From Caulobacter sp. B11 (GTDB lineage Bacteria; Pseudomonadota; Alphaproteobacteria; Caulobacterales; Caulobacteraceae), in the NCBI RefSeq assembly GCF_002737765.1, contig NZ_PEGG01000235.1, positions 1-5,134 of the forward strand: a stretch of 5,134 nucleotides of DNA, read 5' to 3'. The notes beneath the pieces were generated by a model. The model was not told the DNA's origin, did no database searches, and saw only the letters and a list, made by a program, of their open reading frames with translations. The position numbers were made by a program, and so were the translations under genes. Shown in pieces: positions 1-5,134 of the stretch. Position 1 is the first letter of the stretch. Each line of letters opens with the position of its first letter.

Positions 1-652
1 TCCAACCGCGGGTCGTGGTGACGCAGATGACGGCCGCGCCGCGTTCGGTGGCGGCGGCGCGCAGCAGCTTGATGACGGTTTCGCCGCTCTTGCCGTCAAG
101 AGCGGAGGTTGGCTCATCCGCGAAGATCAGGTTGGGGTTCTTGGCCAGAGCCCGGGCGATGGCCACCCGCTGCTTCTCGCCGCCCGACAGTTCGGATGGG
201 CGCTGGTTGACGCGCGGGCCCAAGCCTACCGATTCCAACGCGGCCTGGGCGCGGCGCGAGGTCTCGCCGGGACTTACGCCCTGGTACTTCAGAACCGTCA
301 TCACCTGCTGCTTGGCCGTGAGGGCCGGGAACAGGTTGAAGCCCTGGAAGATGAAGCCGCAGTGATCGAGGCGGAACTTGTCGATCTTGCCTTTGGGCAG
401 GGCCCACAGGTCCTTGGCTTCAAGCGCCGACACCTTGCCTTCGTCCGGCTGCAGCAGGCCCGAGAGCGCCGCCACCAGGGTCGACTTGCCTGACCCCGAG
501 GGCCCCATGACCATGGTCACGTCGCCGTGCTTGGCGTCGAAGTCCACGCCCTTGAGCACTTCGATGAAGGTGCGGCCGGTCTTGAAGCGTTTGACCAAGC
601 CTTGGGCGGAAAGGGCGGTCTGGCCGCGCTTGTGGCTGTGATCATTGCTCAT
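1..652 (-). CDS. ABC transporter ATP-binding protein, LolD/MacB/DevA-like (C-terminus beyond window; one frameshift)
   Basis: This is the nucleotide-binding subunit that should power the permease encoded just upstream. Reading from the ATG at 652-650, the protein shows Walker A GPSGSGKST (residues 50-58), a Q-loop glutamine (Q103 in FIFQGFN), the ABC signature LSGGEKQ (155-161), Walker B LIFADEP (175-181) and a D-loop SALD followed by GKSGE, a combination typical of the DevA/LolD/MacB group. The start codon overlaps the permease stop as ATGA, so the two are probably translationally coupled. The reading frame is clean to residue 212; then the expected H-loop VTHDPRL reads VTTTRGW because one base is missing at 16-17 (plus strand gtggtg where gtgggtg is expected). 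The catalytic H-loop histidine is so strongly conserved that a sequencing error is likelier than real loss. The substrate cannot be told from sequence. A membrane-fusion partner could lie beyond the left edge. Confidence 0.93.
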   Translation of the reverse strand, partial: MSNDHSHKRGQTALSAQGLVKRFKTGRTFIEVLKGVDFDAKHGDVTMVMGPSGSGKSTLVAALSGLLQPDEGKVSALEAKDLWALPKGKIDKFRLDHCGFIFQGFNLFPALTAKQQVMTVLKYQGVSPGETSRRAQAALESVGLGPRVNQRPSELSGGEKQRVAIARALAKNPNLIFADEPTSALDGKSGETVIKLLRAAATERGAAVICVTTTRGW

Positions 653-1860
653 CGCAGCAGGTCCGCGGGTTGGCTGTTCTTGAGGATGCCCAGGGACAGG
701 AAGCCCGACAGCATGGCGATCAACACCAGGAAGACCGCGACGATCACCACTAAGGTGGGAGGGAAGTACATCGGCACGCCGCTGGCGCTGGCCAGAAGGT
801 AGACAAGCCAGGTTAGCAACCCTGCTGCCAACACGCCGACAACTCCGACCCAGAAGCTCAGCTCCATGACGATGTTGCGCAGGTCGCCCATCGACACGCC
901 CAAGGCGCGCAAGCTGGCGAATTCCTTGATGTTGGCCATGATCGCGCCGCGGAGGGTTTGCCAGGTGATGGACACACCGATCAGCAGGCCCAGGAAGGCC
1001 GAGAAGCCCAGCATGATGCTGATGATCTGACCGTCCAGCATGTTGCTGGCGTTGGCGTCGGCCAGTTCCTGCCGGGTCCAGGCCTTAAACTTGCCATCAC
1101 CCTTCTTGTTCAGTTGGGCGGCGACGATCTCGGCGCGGGCCGGGTCGCGAATCTGGACCATCAGGGGAGCAACGCGCGGGCCGGTGTCGGCTTCGCCCAG
1201 CATTCGAAGGGTGTCGCGCGACATCACCAGGGTCGGCTGGATGATATTAGGATAGCCGGTGGTGACCACGGCGATGGTGATGGTCTTGCCATTATAGATC
1301 GCCTTGTCGCCCTTCTTGACGCCCAGGCGCTTCAGGGCCGTTTGGTCCACTGCGACAGCGTAGGGCTGACGCAGGGCTTCCACCATGGAATTGCTGTAGT
1401 CCGTCGGTACAGTGACGTAACCGGGGATGGCGTCGATCACGGTCACATTAACGAATTCACTCTTTCGGCCGTCATTACTTTTGTCGCCTCCGCCCTTACC
1501 TTTTCCAGCTTGCTTTGCGCGTGCCTCCTGCTTGGCCTGTTCTTTCTGCGACAGGATGTTTTGGAAGCGACCACCGGATCCGTCGAGTGGGGCCACTTGC
1601 ACGACTTCAGGATGGCTGAAAACCAGGGGAATCACGCGACGCGGCAAGCCCGACGGACCACCGCCGAACAGCGCCTTGGCGCCGGGGCCCAGCACCATGA
1701 TGTCGGCGCGGGCGCGATCGATCTGGGCGGTGAAACCCTTGCCGATGCCGACGAACATCCCGACCTGGGCCAAGACCAGCAGACCGGAGAACGCCAGGGC
1801 GACCACGGCCGCCATGTAACGGCGCCACTCATACAGCAATGTGGCCAAGGCCAGCGACAT
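649..1860 (-). CDS. ABC transporter permease with MacB-like periplasmic domain and FtsX domain (DevC-like)
   Basis: This 403-aa membrane subunit has the four-helix layout of the MacB/LolCE/DevC family: TM1 about residues 16-40, a large periplasmic domain about 41-275, then TM2 about 279-301, TM3 about 331-357 and TM4 about 368-392. The cytoplasmic stretch IKEFASLRALGVS (311-323) is the typical coupling segment of FtsX domains. Such transporters usually act by mechanotransmission, moving substrates from the periplasm or outer leaflet rather than across the inner membrane; that is family knowledge, and the substrate here is unknown. The start was set at 1860 because hydrophobic family-like sequence begins there and GGGGGAG lies at 1877-1871, 10 bases upstream; the same frame is open up to 2151 but the extra 97 residues look non-coding. 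Residues 104-135 form a Lys/Gly-rich charged insertion. The stop overlaps the ATPase start by four bases (ATGA). Confidence 0.9.
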   Translation of the reverse strand: MSLALATLLYEWRRYMAAVVALAFSGLLVLAQVGMFVGIGKGFTAQIDRARADIMVLGPGAKALFGGGPSGLPRRVIPLVFSHPEVVQVAPLDGSGGRFQNILSQKEQAKQEARAKQAGKGKGGGDKSNDGRKSEFVNVTVIDAIPGYVTVPTDYSNSMVEALRQPYAVAVDQTALKRLGVKKGDKAIYNGKTITIAVVTTGYPNIIQPTLVMSRDTLRMLGEADTGPRVAPLMVQIRDPARAEIVAAQLNKKGDGKFKAWTRQELADANASNMLDGQIISIMLGFSAFLGLLIGVSITWQTLRGAIMANIKEFASLRALGVSMGDLRNIVMELSFWVGVVGVLAAGLLTWLVYLLASASGVPMYFPPTLVVIVAVFLVLIAMLSGFLSLGILKNSQPADLLR

Positions 1861-1870
1861 GCGAACTAAG

Positions 1871-1877
1871 CTCCCCC
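1871..1877 (-). promoter_or_regulatory. Ribosome binding site deciding the permease start
   Basis: GGGGGAG on the minus strand ends 10 bases before the ATG at 1860-1858. No comparable purine-rich site precedes the longer possible start at 2151, so this site supports the 403-aa permease. Confidence 0.6.
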
Positions 1878-1885
1878 AATCGAGG

Positions 1886-1913
1886 GTTGCAGCAATGCAG
1901 GCCCGTCGCTCAA
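1886..1913 (-). promoter_or_regulatory. Predicted housekeeping promoter of the ABC transporter operon
   Basis: On the minus strand TTGAGCG (1913-1907) is followed after 13 bases by GCTGCAAC (1893-1886). Against the Caulobacter housekeeping consensus TTGACGS-N10-14-GCTANAWC this matches 5 of 7 and 7 of 8 positions with allowed spacing. Initiation about 6 bases downstream, near 1880, would leave a leader of roughly 20 bases carrying the GGGGGAG ribosome binding site. The match was found by eye, and the organism assignment on which the consensus rests is itself inferred. Confidence 0.4.
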
Positions 1914-2076
1914 CGGCCAAGTTAAATCGGGGTAAGGCTCGGAAGCCGCGCTCGTCCGGTGGTTCTCCACCGACCCGGCGCGCGCGCGCAAGGCCAATTG
2001 CGGCGGTCGAAAGGCGCGGGGACTCGCCGATGTTTCTGCGACGCAAAATATTGAAATAGGGAACATTTCTCGCATC

Positions 2077-2100
2077 GACCCGGGCGCGCCCAACCGGGTC
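2077..2100. repeat. Inverted repeat upstream of the EF-hand gene
   Basis: GACCCGG (2077-2083) and CCGGGTC (2094-2100) are perfect 7-base inverted repeats around a 10-base spacer. A second perfect 10-base palindrome, GGGCGCGCCC (2082-2091), overlaps the left arm, so two alternative foldings are possible. It ends 51 bases before the EF-hand start and could be an operator or a hairpin in the 5' leader. High GC content makes chance palindromes common, so function is uncertain. Confidence 0.4.
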
Positions 2101-2151
2101 CGCCCCTTGCGCCGCGCGCCCAAGGGCCAATTCAGAGAAGGGATGGCTCAC

Positions 2152-2772
2152 ATGAATGTCTCCAACGCCTCGTCATCAGCGGCCTTGCTGCAGATGCAAC
2201 AGGCCCGCTTCCAGTCCGCCGATGCCGACGGGGACGGGGCGCTGTCCCTGTCGGAGTTTCAAACGGCCCAGCAGAATGTGCAGGGGCCCGGCAATAAGGG
2301 GCCGCCGCCGCCCAAGCCCGACCGGGCGGCGTCCGACTCGAATTTCAGCGCCGACACAATGGCGACCTTGCTTGATGTGCAGCAGACCTCCGACACCGAT
2401 CGGGCCGCCGCGCTGTTCGCTTCGGCCGACGCTGACGGGGACGGGGCGGTCACCAGCGAGGAGATGGCCGCCCTGAAGCCGGCCCATGGACCGGGCCATG
2501 GACCGGGTCGTCCCGAAGGCCCGCCGCCGAGCGCGGCCGAGGACGGGGCCGGGTCCTCCGAAACCGCCACGAACGCCGCCGACACCAATGGCGACGGCGT
2601 CGTCAGCATGGCCGAACTGCTGCAGTCGCTGTCGGACTCGGCCGACAGTCTGGGATCGGATGTCTCGAGCGAGGCGGCGGATCTGATGCGCAAGCTGCTC
2701 GCCCAGCTCTCGGAGTCCCTGACCCAGACCGAGGACAGCGCCACCACGACCGCGACGGAGGTCACCGCCTAG
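2152..2772 (+). CDS. EF-hand calcium-binding protein, three EF loops, no signal peptide
   Basis: This 206-aa acidic protein carries three canonical 12-residue EF-hand loops: DADGDGALSLSE (24-35), DADGDGAVTSEE (93-104) and DTNGDGVVSMAE (144-155), each with Asp/Asn at positions 1, 3 and 5 and Glu at position 12, so all three should bind calcium. Between them are Pro-rich linkers (GPPPPKP near 50-56; HGPGHGPG at 112-119), and the tail is Ser/Thr/Glu-rich. The start at 2152 was chosen because AGAAGGG ends nine bases before it; ATG 2143 directly abuts that site and TTG 2107 lacks one. There is no Sec signal or membrane segment, so it is cytoplasmic or exported by a leaderless route. The Ser-rich N-terminus followed by LLQMQQARFQSADADGDG resembles proteins annotated as XopAW-like calcium-binding proteins; that is recollection of the family, not a search result. 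The function is unknown: calcium buffer or sensor are both possible. It stands alone, divergent from the ABC operon. Confidence 0.88.
   Translation: MNVSNASSSAALLQMQQARFQSADADGDGALSLSEFQTAQQNVQGPGNKGPPPPKPDRAASDSNFSADTMATLLDVQQTSDTDRAAALFASADADGDGAVTSEEMAALKPAHGPGHGPGRPEGPPPSAAEDGAGSSETATNAADTNGDGVVSMAELLQSLSDSADSLGSDVSSEAADLMRKLLAQLSESLTQTEDSATTTATEVTA
2484..2507 (+). repeat. Tandem 12-bp repeat inside the EF-hand gene
   Basis: The unit CCATGGACCGGG occurs twice in perfect tandem (2484-2495 and 2496-2507) and encodes the HGPGHGPG linker between the second and third EF loops. Being a multiple of three, it can expand or contract without breaking the frame. Confidence 0.75.
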
Positions 2773-2917
2773 GCGCAAAGGTCACGGGCCAGGCAGAACG
2801 CCGGCCCGAAGCCCTCGCCGCCGCATGGCGCTTGCGCAGACCCGTCATGTCGTGGACAAACTGGCCTCTTGGCCGGCGTCGAGGGGGCGCCGTCTTATCA
2901 AAGGTCCTTCAGTCTTG
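2773..2917 (+). other. Intergenic gap between the EF-hand gene and nupC
   Basis: These 145 bases contain a GC-rich hairpin, CGGGCC (2785-2790) with GGCCCG (2803-2808) and a 12-base loop, but no following T-run, so it is at best a weak or Rho-assisted stop. AAAGG at 2900-2904 is the likely nupC ribosome binding site, 13 bases before the ATG at 2918 and 10 before the TTG at 2915. An in-frame ATG at 2825 would add 31 residues but has no SD sequence and the added residues are not family-like. No clear promoter is visible. Confidence 0.5.
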
Positions 2918-4197
2918 ATGTTTCTTCCCGAGAACGTTCAGGCCCTCGCTGGCGTGGCGCTGACCTTGGGCCTGTGCTGGCTCGTCTCTGAAAACCGCAA
3001 GCGCTTCCCATGGCTGCTGGCCATCGGCGCCATCGTCGTCCAGGTCGGGCTTGTGCTGCTGCTGTTCGGCCTGCCCCAGGCCCAGGCGCTGCTGCGCGGC
3101 GTCAATGGCGCGGTCGAGGGGCTGTCGTCCTCGACCCAGGCCGGCACCATGTTCATCTTCGGCTTCCTGGCGGGGGGCGACCAGCCCTATCCGGTCAACA
3201 ACCCGGGCCTGGGCTTCATCTTCGCCTTCCGCGTCCTGCCCGTGATCCTGGTGGTCTGCGCCCTGTCGGCGCTGCTGTGGCACTGGAAGATCCTGAAATG
3301 GGCGGCGCAGGGCTTTGGCTTCGTGTTCCAGAAGACCCTGGGCCTGCGCGGCCCGCCGGCCCTGGCCACCGCCGCCACCATCTTCATGGGCCAGATCGAG
3401 GGCCCGATCTTCATCCGCGCCTATCTCGACAAGCTGAGCCGTTCGGAACTGTTCATGCTGATCGCGGTCGGCATGGCCTGCGTCAGCGGCTCGACCATGG
3501 TGGCCTACGCCACCATCCTGGCCGACATCCTGCCCAACGCCGCAGCCCACGTGCTGACCGCGTCGCTGATCTCGGCCCCGGCCGGGGTGCTGCTGGCCCG
3601 CGTCATCGTCCCGGCCGACCCGATGGAGAAGGTCTCCAGCCTGGATCTCAACACCGAGGACAAGACCTATGGCAGCGCCATCGACGCGGTCATGAAGGGC
3701 ACCACCGACGGGCTGCAGATCGCCCTGAACATCGGCGCCACCCTGATCGTCTTCGTGGCCTGGCGACCATGGTCGACAAGGGCCTGGCCGCCCTGCCCGA
3801 CGTCGGCGGCCAGCCGCTGAGCATCGCGCGCGGCCTGGGCGTGGTCTTCGCGCCCCTGGCCTGGTCGATGGGCATTCCCTGGAAGGAGGCCGGCACGGCC
3901 GGCGGCCTGCTGGGCGTGAAGCTGATCCTCACCGAGTTCACGGCCTTCATCCAGATGTCCCCAGAACCGGTCCGGTCCTGCTGGACGAGCGCACCCGGAT
4001 GATCATGACCTACGCCCTGTGCGGCTTCGCCAATATCGGCTCGGTCGGCATGAACGTGGCCGGCTTCAGCGTCCTGGTCCGAGCGTCGGCAGGAAGTGCT
4101 GGGGCTGGTCTGGAAGGCGATGATGGCCGGGTTCCTGGCCACCTGCCTGACCGGCTCGCTGATCGGCCTGATGCCTCGGAGCCTGTTCGGGCTTTAG
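2918..4197 (+). CDS. nupC: NupC-family concentrative nucleoside transporter (disrupted by three frameshift sites)
   Basis: This inner-membrane symporter would import nucleosides with sodium or protons. From M at 2918 (FLPENVQALAG) come hydrophobic helices at about residues 8-24, 31-51 and 100-121, the HP1 motif GQIEGPIFIRAYL (Q159, E161), SRSELF and GMACVSGSTMVAYATIL, all typical of CNT proteins. The C-terminal half has GIPWKEA, LTEFTAF (acidic residue about 340) and CGFANIGS (N about 373, S about 376), matching the ribose-binding positions of Vibrio cholerae CNT. The frame breaks three times: one base missing at about 3759-3761 (FVA|LATMVDKG), one at about 3973-3975 (before VLLDERTRM), and net +1 at about 4079-4081, best read as two Cs missing so that the protein reads SVLVPERRQEV. 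Repair gives 427 aa ending RSLFGL at the TAG 4195-4197, a normal family length. The threonine of the usual QTE triplet is Ile160 here. TTG 2915 is an alternative start. Confidence 0.9.
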
Positions 4198-4226
4198 GCG
4201 CTTCCCATTGGCCCCGAAACTGAAGC

Positions 4227-4260
4227 ATCCTCCGGTGACAAGCCGGGAGGATTTCTTTTT
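4227..4260 (+). terminator. Terminator-like hairpin after nupC, overlapping the transferase start
   Basis: ATCCTCCGG (4227-4235) pairs with CCGGGAGGAT (4243-4252) around the loop TGACAAG, with one unpaired G in the 3' arm, and is followed directly by TTCTTTTT (4253-4260). This is the classic form of a Rho-independent terminator and lies 29 bases after the nupC stop. One C missing from the 5' arm would explain the bulge, as in the many indels nearby. The 3' arm contains the GGGAGG ribosome binding site of the following gene, and the T-run supplies its TTG start. Confidence 0.65.
4245..4250 (+). promoter_or_regulatory. Ribosome binding site deciding the transferase TTG start
   Basis: GGGAGG lies eight bases before TTG 4259-4261, an ideal distance, and the resulting protein begins MKLYDSLRAPNPRRV, as expected for the family. 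It sits in the 3' arm of the hairpin at 4227-4252, so it would be masked in any transcript long enough to form that hairpin. Confidence 0.6.
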
Positions 4261-4874
4261 GAAGCTCTATGACAGTCTCCGCGCGCCCAATCCGCGCCGT
4301 GTCCGCTGGTTCATGGCCGAGAAAGGGCATCGAGGATATCGAGATCATCAATCTCGACATCTTCAAGGGCGAGCACCGCGATCCGGGCTTCCTGGCCAAG
4401 GCCGGCCTGCCGAATGTTCCGGCGCTCGAGCTGGAGGACGGCACGACTCACCGAGTCGGTGGCCATCTGCCGCTATCTCGAAGCGTCTATCCCCTGCCCA
4501 ATCTGTTTGGTCGTGACCCGCGCGAGGTCGCCATCGTCGAGATGTGGACGCGGCGGGCCGAGATGATGATCGCCACGCCGCTGATGATGGCCTGCGCCAT
4601 GCCCATCCGGCCCTGGCCGCGATCGAGACCCAGGTTCCGGAGATCGCCGCCAATGGCCGCGCCACCGCCGAAAAGGCCTCAAGGTGCTCAATCGGCACCT
4701 GGCCGCCCAATGAGTTCATCGCCGGCGAGCGGGTGACCATCGCCGACATCCTGGCGGGTGGACGCCATCGACTTCGCCCGGATGGTCAAGTTCCGGCCCG
4801 ACGAAGGCCTCAAGTATGTCGTCCGCTGGCATGCCGCCATGATGGCCCGGCCGGCCGCCCTGGCGGGGGTCTAG
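4259..4874 (+). CDS. Glutathione S-transferase (disrupted by seven small indels)
   Basis: This is a soluble two-domain thiol transferase of about 205 aa once repaired. The thioredoxin-like N-terminal domain starts MKLYDSLRAPNPRRV and has the cis-proline motif NVP (52-54) and the glutathione-contacting TESVA (65-69). The helical C-terminal domain has the N-capping box TIAD (161-164), expected in ERVTIADI. Indels inferred from frame and family: an extra A at 4322-4324; two bases missing at 4446-4448 (DGTT|LTES); one C missing at 4486-4487 (EAS|YPLPN); one C missing at 4591-4592 (MMA|LRHAHP); one C missing at 4677-4678 (EKA|LKVL); an extra C at 4706-4708 (HLAA|NEFIAG); an extra G at 4756-4758 (ILA|VDAIDF). 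After repair there are no internal stops up to TAG 4872-4874. The substrate cannot be predicted. The upstream hairpin may end nupC transcription, so this gene may need its own or read-through transcription. Real decay is possible but less likely than sequence error. Confidence 0.85.
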
Positions 4875-5134
4875 CCAGGCCCAAGCCTCACCAGCACCAG
4901 GTCGCCCATGGCGTGGGTCGCGCCGACGCTTTCGGCGCCAGAAAAGGGGCGACGGCTTCGGGATTCAGCGCCCCGTCGGCGGCCGACCGCCGCCTCGCCA
5001 TGGATGCCCTTGGCGATGAACAGGCAGTCCAGGCCCTGGTCGTGGGCGCCCTTGACGTCGGTGATCACCCCGTCGCCGACGCACAGCACGCGGGCGCGAT
5101 CGACGGACGTCCCAGCAGGATCGCGGCCTCGTCC
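4871..5134 (-). CDS. Class IIA HAD-like hydrolase, C-terminal part only (three small indels)
   Basis: The last 87 or so residues of a haloacid-dehalogenase-superfamily protein are visible; the N-terminal part with the nucleophile aspartate lies beyond the right edge. The stretch VLCVGDGVITDVKGA is the conserved motif IV region (GDxxxTDxxGA) that supplies magnesium-binding acidic residues in class IIA enzymes, followed by GLDCLFIAKGIHGE. The frame breaks three times: one base missing near 5104 (LLGRP|VDRARVL), one extra at 4981-4982 (EAAVG|ADGALNP) and one missing near 4934-4935 (FLA|PESVGATHAMG). The latter two cancel, so a single frame is open from 5089 to the stop but reads about 16 wrong residues between them. 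The likely role is a sugar-phosphate or nucleotide phosphatase, not further assignable. It ends at TAG 4873-4871, sharing CTAG with the convergent transferase stop. Confidence 0.8.
   Translation of the reverse strand, partial: GRGRDPAGTSVDRARVLCVGDGVITDVKGAHDQGLDCLFIAKGIHGEAAVGRRRGAESRSRRPFSGAESVGATHAMGDLVLVRLGPG

Larger units (their letters stand above)
1861..2151. other. Divergent intergenic region between the ABC operon and the EF-hand gene
   Basis: This 291-base stretch separates two divergently transcribed genes. It holds the predicted minus-strand promoter (1886-1913), a short 6-bp hairpin with a TTCT loop (CGGTGG at 1957-1962, CCACCG at 1967-1972), an AT-rich patch at about 2041-2070 that stands out from the GC-rich surroundings, and the inverted repeat at 2077-2100. 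The AT-rich patch is a candidate location for the EF-hand gene promoter, but I could not find convincing -35 and -10 elements there. Short open frames across the region have no SD support or family resemblance and are not called as genes. Confidence 0.6.

Noticed and set aside
958..1869. Long plus-strand open frame (303 codons) opposite the permease
   Set aside because: It lies antisense to a well-supported permease, is rich in His, Gln, Gly and Asp as expected from reading a high-GC gene backwards, and has no recognisable domain.
1922..1936. CtrA-like site TTAA-N7-TAAG
   Set aside because: Only the first half matches the TTAA-N7-TTAA consensus; the second half matches two of four bases.
2060..2084. 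GGAAC as the -35 element of an EcfG/SigT-type stress promoter
   Set aside because: No CGTT or GTT element follows at the required spacing.
1861..2151. N-terminal extension of the permease, or small genes in the divergent region
   Set aside because: The extra 97 residues are not hydrophobic or family-like, the SD at 1871-1877 fits the shorter start, and other short frames here lack start signals.
2176..2778. Minus-strand open frames opposite the EF-hand gene
   Set aside because: They mirror the repetitive EF-hand codons, give Arg/Gly-rich sequence without motifs, and have no ribosome binding site.
2785..2808. Hairpin after the EF-hand gene as an intrinsic terminator
   Set aside because: The stem is only 6 bp with a 12-base loop and no T-run follows; such stems arise easily in GC-rich DNA.
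4259..4874. Programmed frameshifting to explain the broken transferase
   Set aside because: Seven shifts in both directions at unrelated short runs cannot be programmed recoding; error or decay explains them.
1..5134. A novel multi-gene defence or biosynthetic system
   Set aside because: Each gene belongs to a known family, the orientations are mixed, and no shared operon links them beyond the ABC pair.

Overview
The window is GC-rich DNA with strong G/C preference at third codon positions. The protein types and a promoter resembling the Caulobacter housekeeping consensus suggest an alphaproteobacterium, most likely in or near the Caulobacterales. That placement is inference; there is no rRNA or tRNA marker. 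No mobile element, CRISPR array or RNA gene was found.

Layout. (1) Positions 1-1860, minus strand: a two-gene ABC transporter operon of the MacB/DevC type. A 403-aa permease is followed, with an ATGA start/stop overlap, by its ATPase, whose C-terminus lies beyond the window. (2) Positions 1861-2151: a divergent intergenic region with a plausible promoter for the ABC operon and an inverted repeat ahead of the next gene. (3) Positions 2152-2772, plus strand: a 206-aa acidic protein with three EF-hand calcium loops and no signal peptide. (4) Positions 2918-4197, plus strand: a concentrative nucleoside transporter (NupC/CNT family). (5) Positions 4227-4260: a terminator-like hairpin that also contains the ribosome binding site and start codon of the next gene. 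(6) Positions 4259-4874, plus strand: a glutathione S-transferase. (7) Positions 4871-5134, minus strand: the C-terminal end of a class IIA HAD-like hydrolase, convergent with the transferase and sharing one CTAG for both stop codons.

The most striking property of the window is uneven reading-frame integrity. From about position 18 to 3758 every gene reads cleanly. From about 3759 to the right edge three otherwise well-conserved genes are broken by about 13 small indels, mostly one-base changes in short C, G or A runs, and one more sits at position 16-17 in the ABC ATPase. Repairing these restores full-length proteins (NupC 427 aa, transferase 205 aa) without internal stops. This looks more like sequencing or assembly error concentrated towards the ends of a low-coverage contig than real gene decay, but only reads can settle it. 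Annotation by plain ORF calling would miss or fragment these genes.

The genes do not form one obvious pathway: export or envelope transport, a calcium-binding protein, nucleoside uptake, a thiol transferase and a phosphatase-like enzyme. I see no convincing undescribed multi-gene system. The more interesting leads are the hairpin over the transferase start, the leaderless EF-hand protein, and the altered base-binding triplet in NupC.
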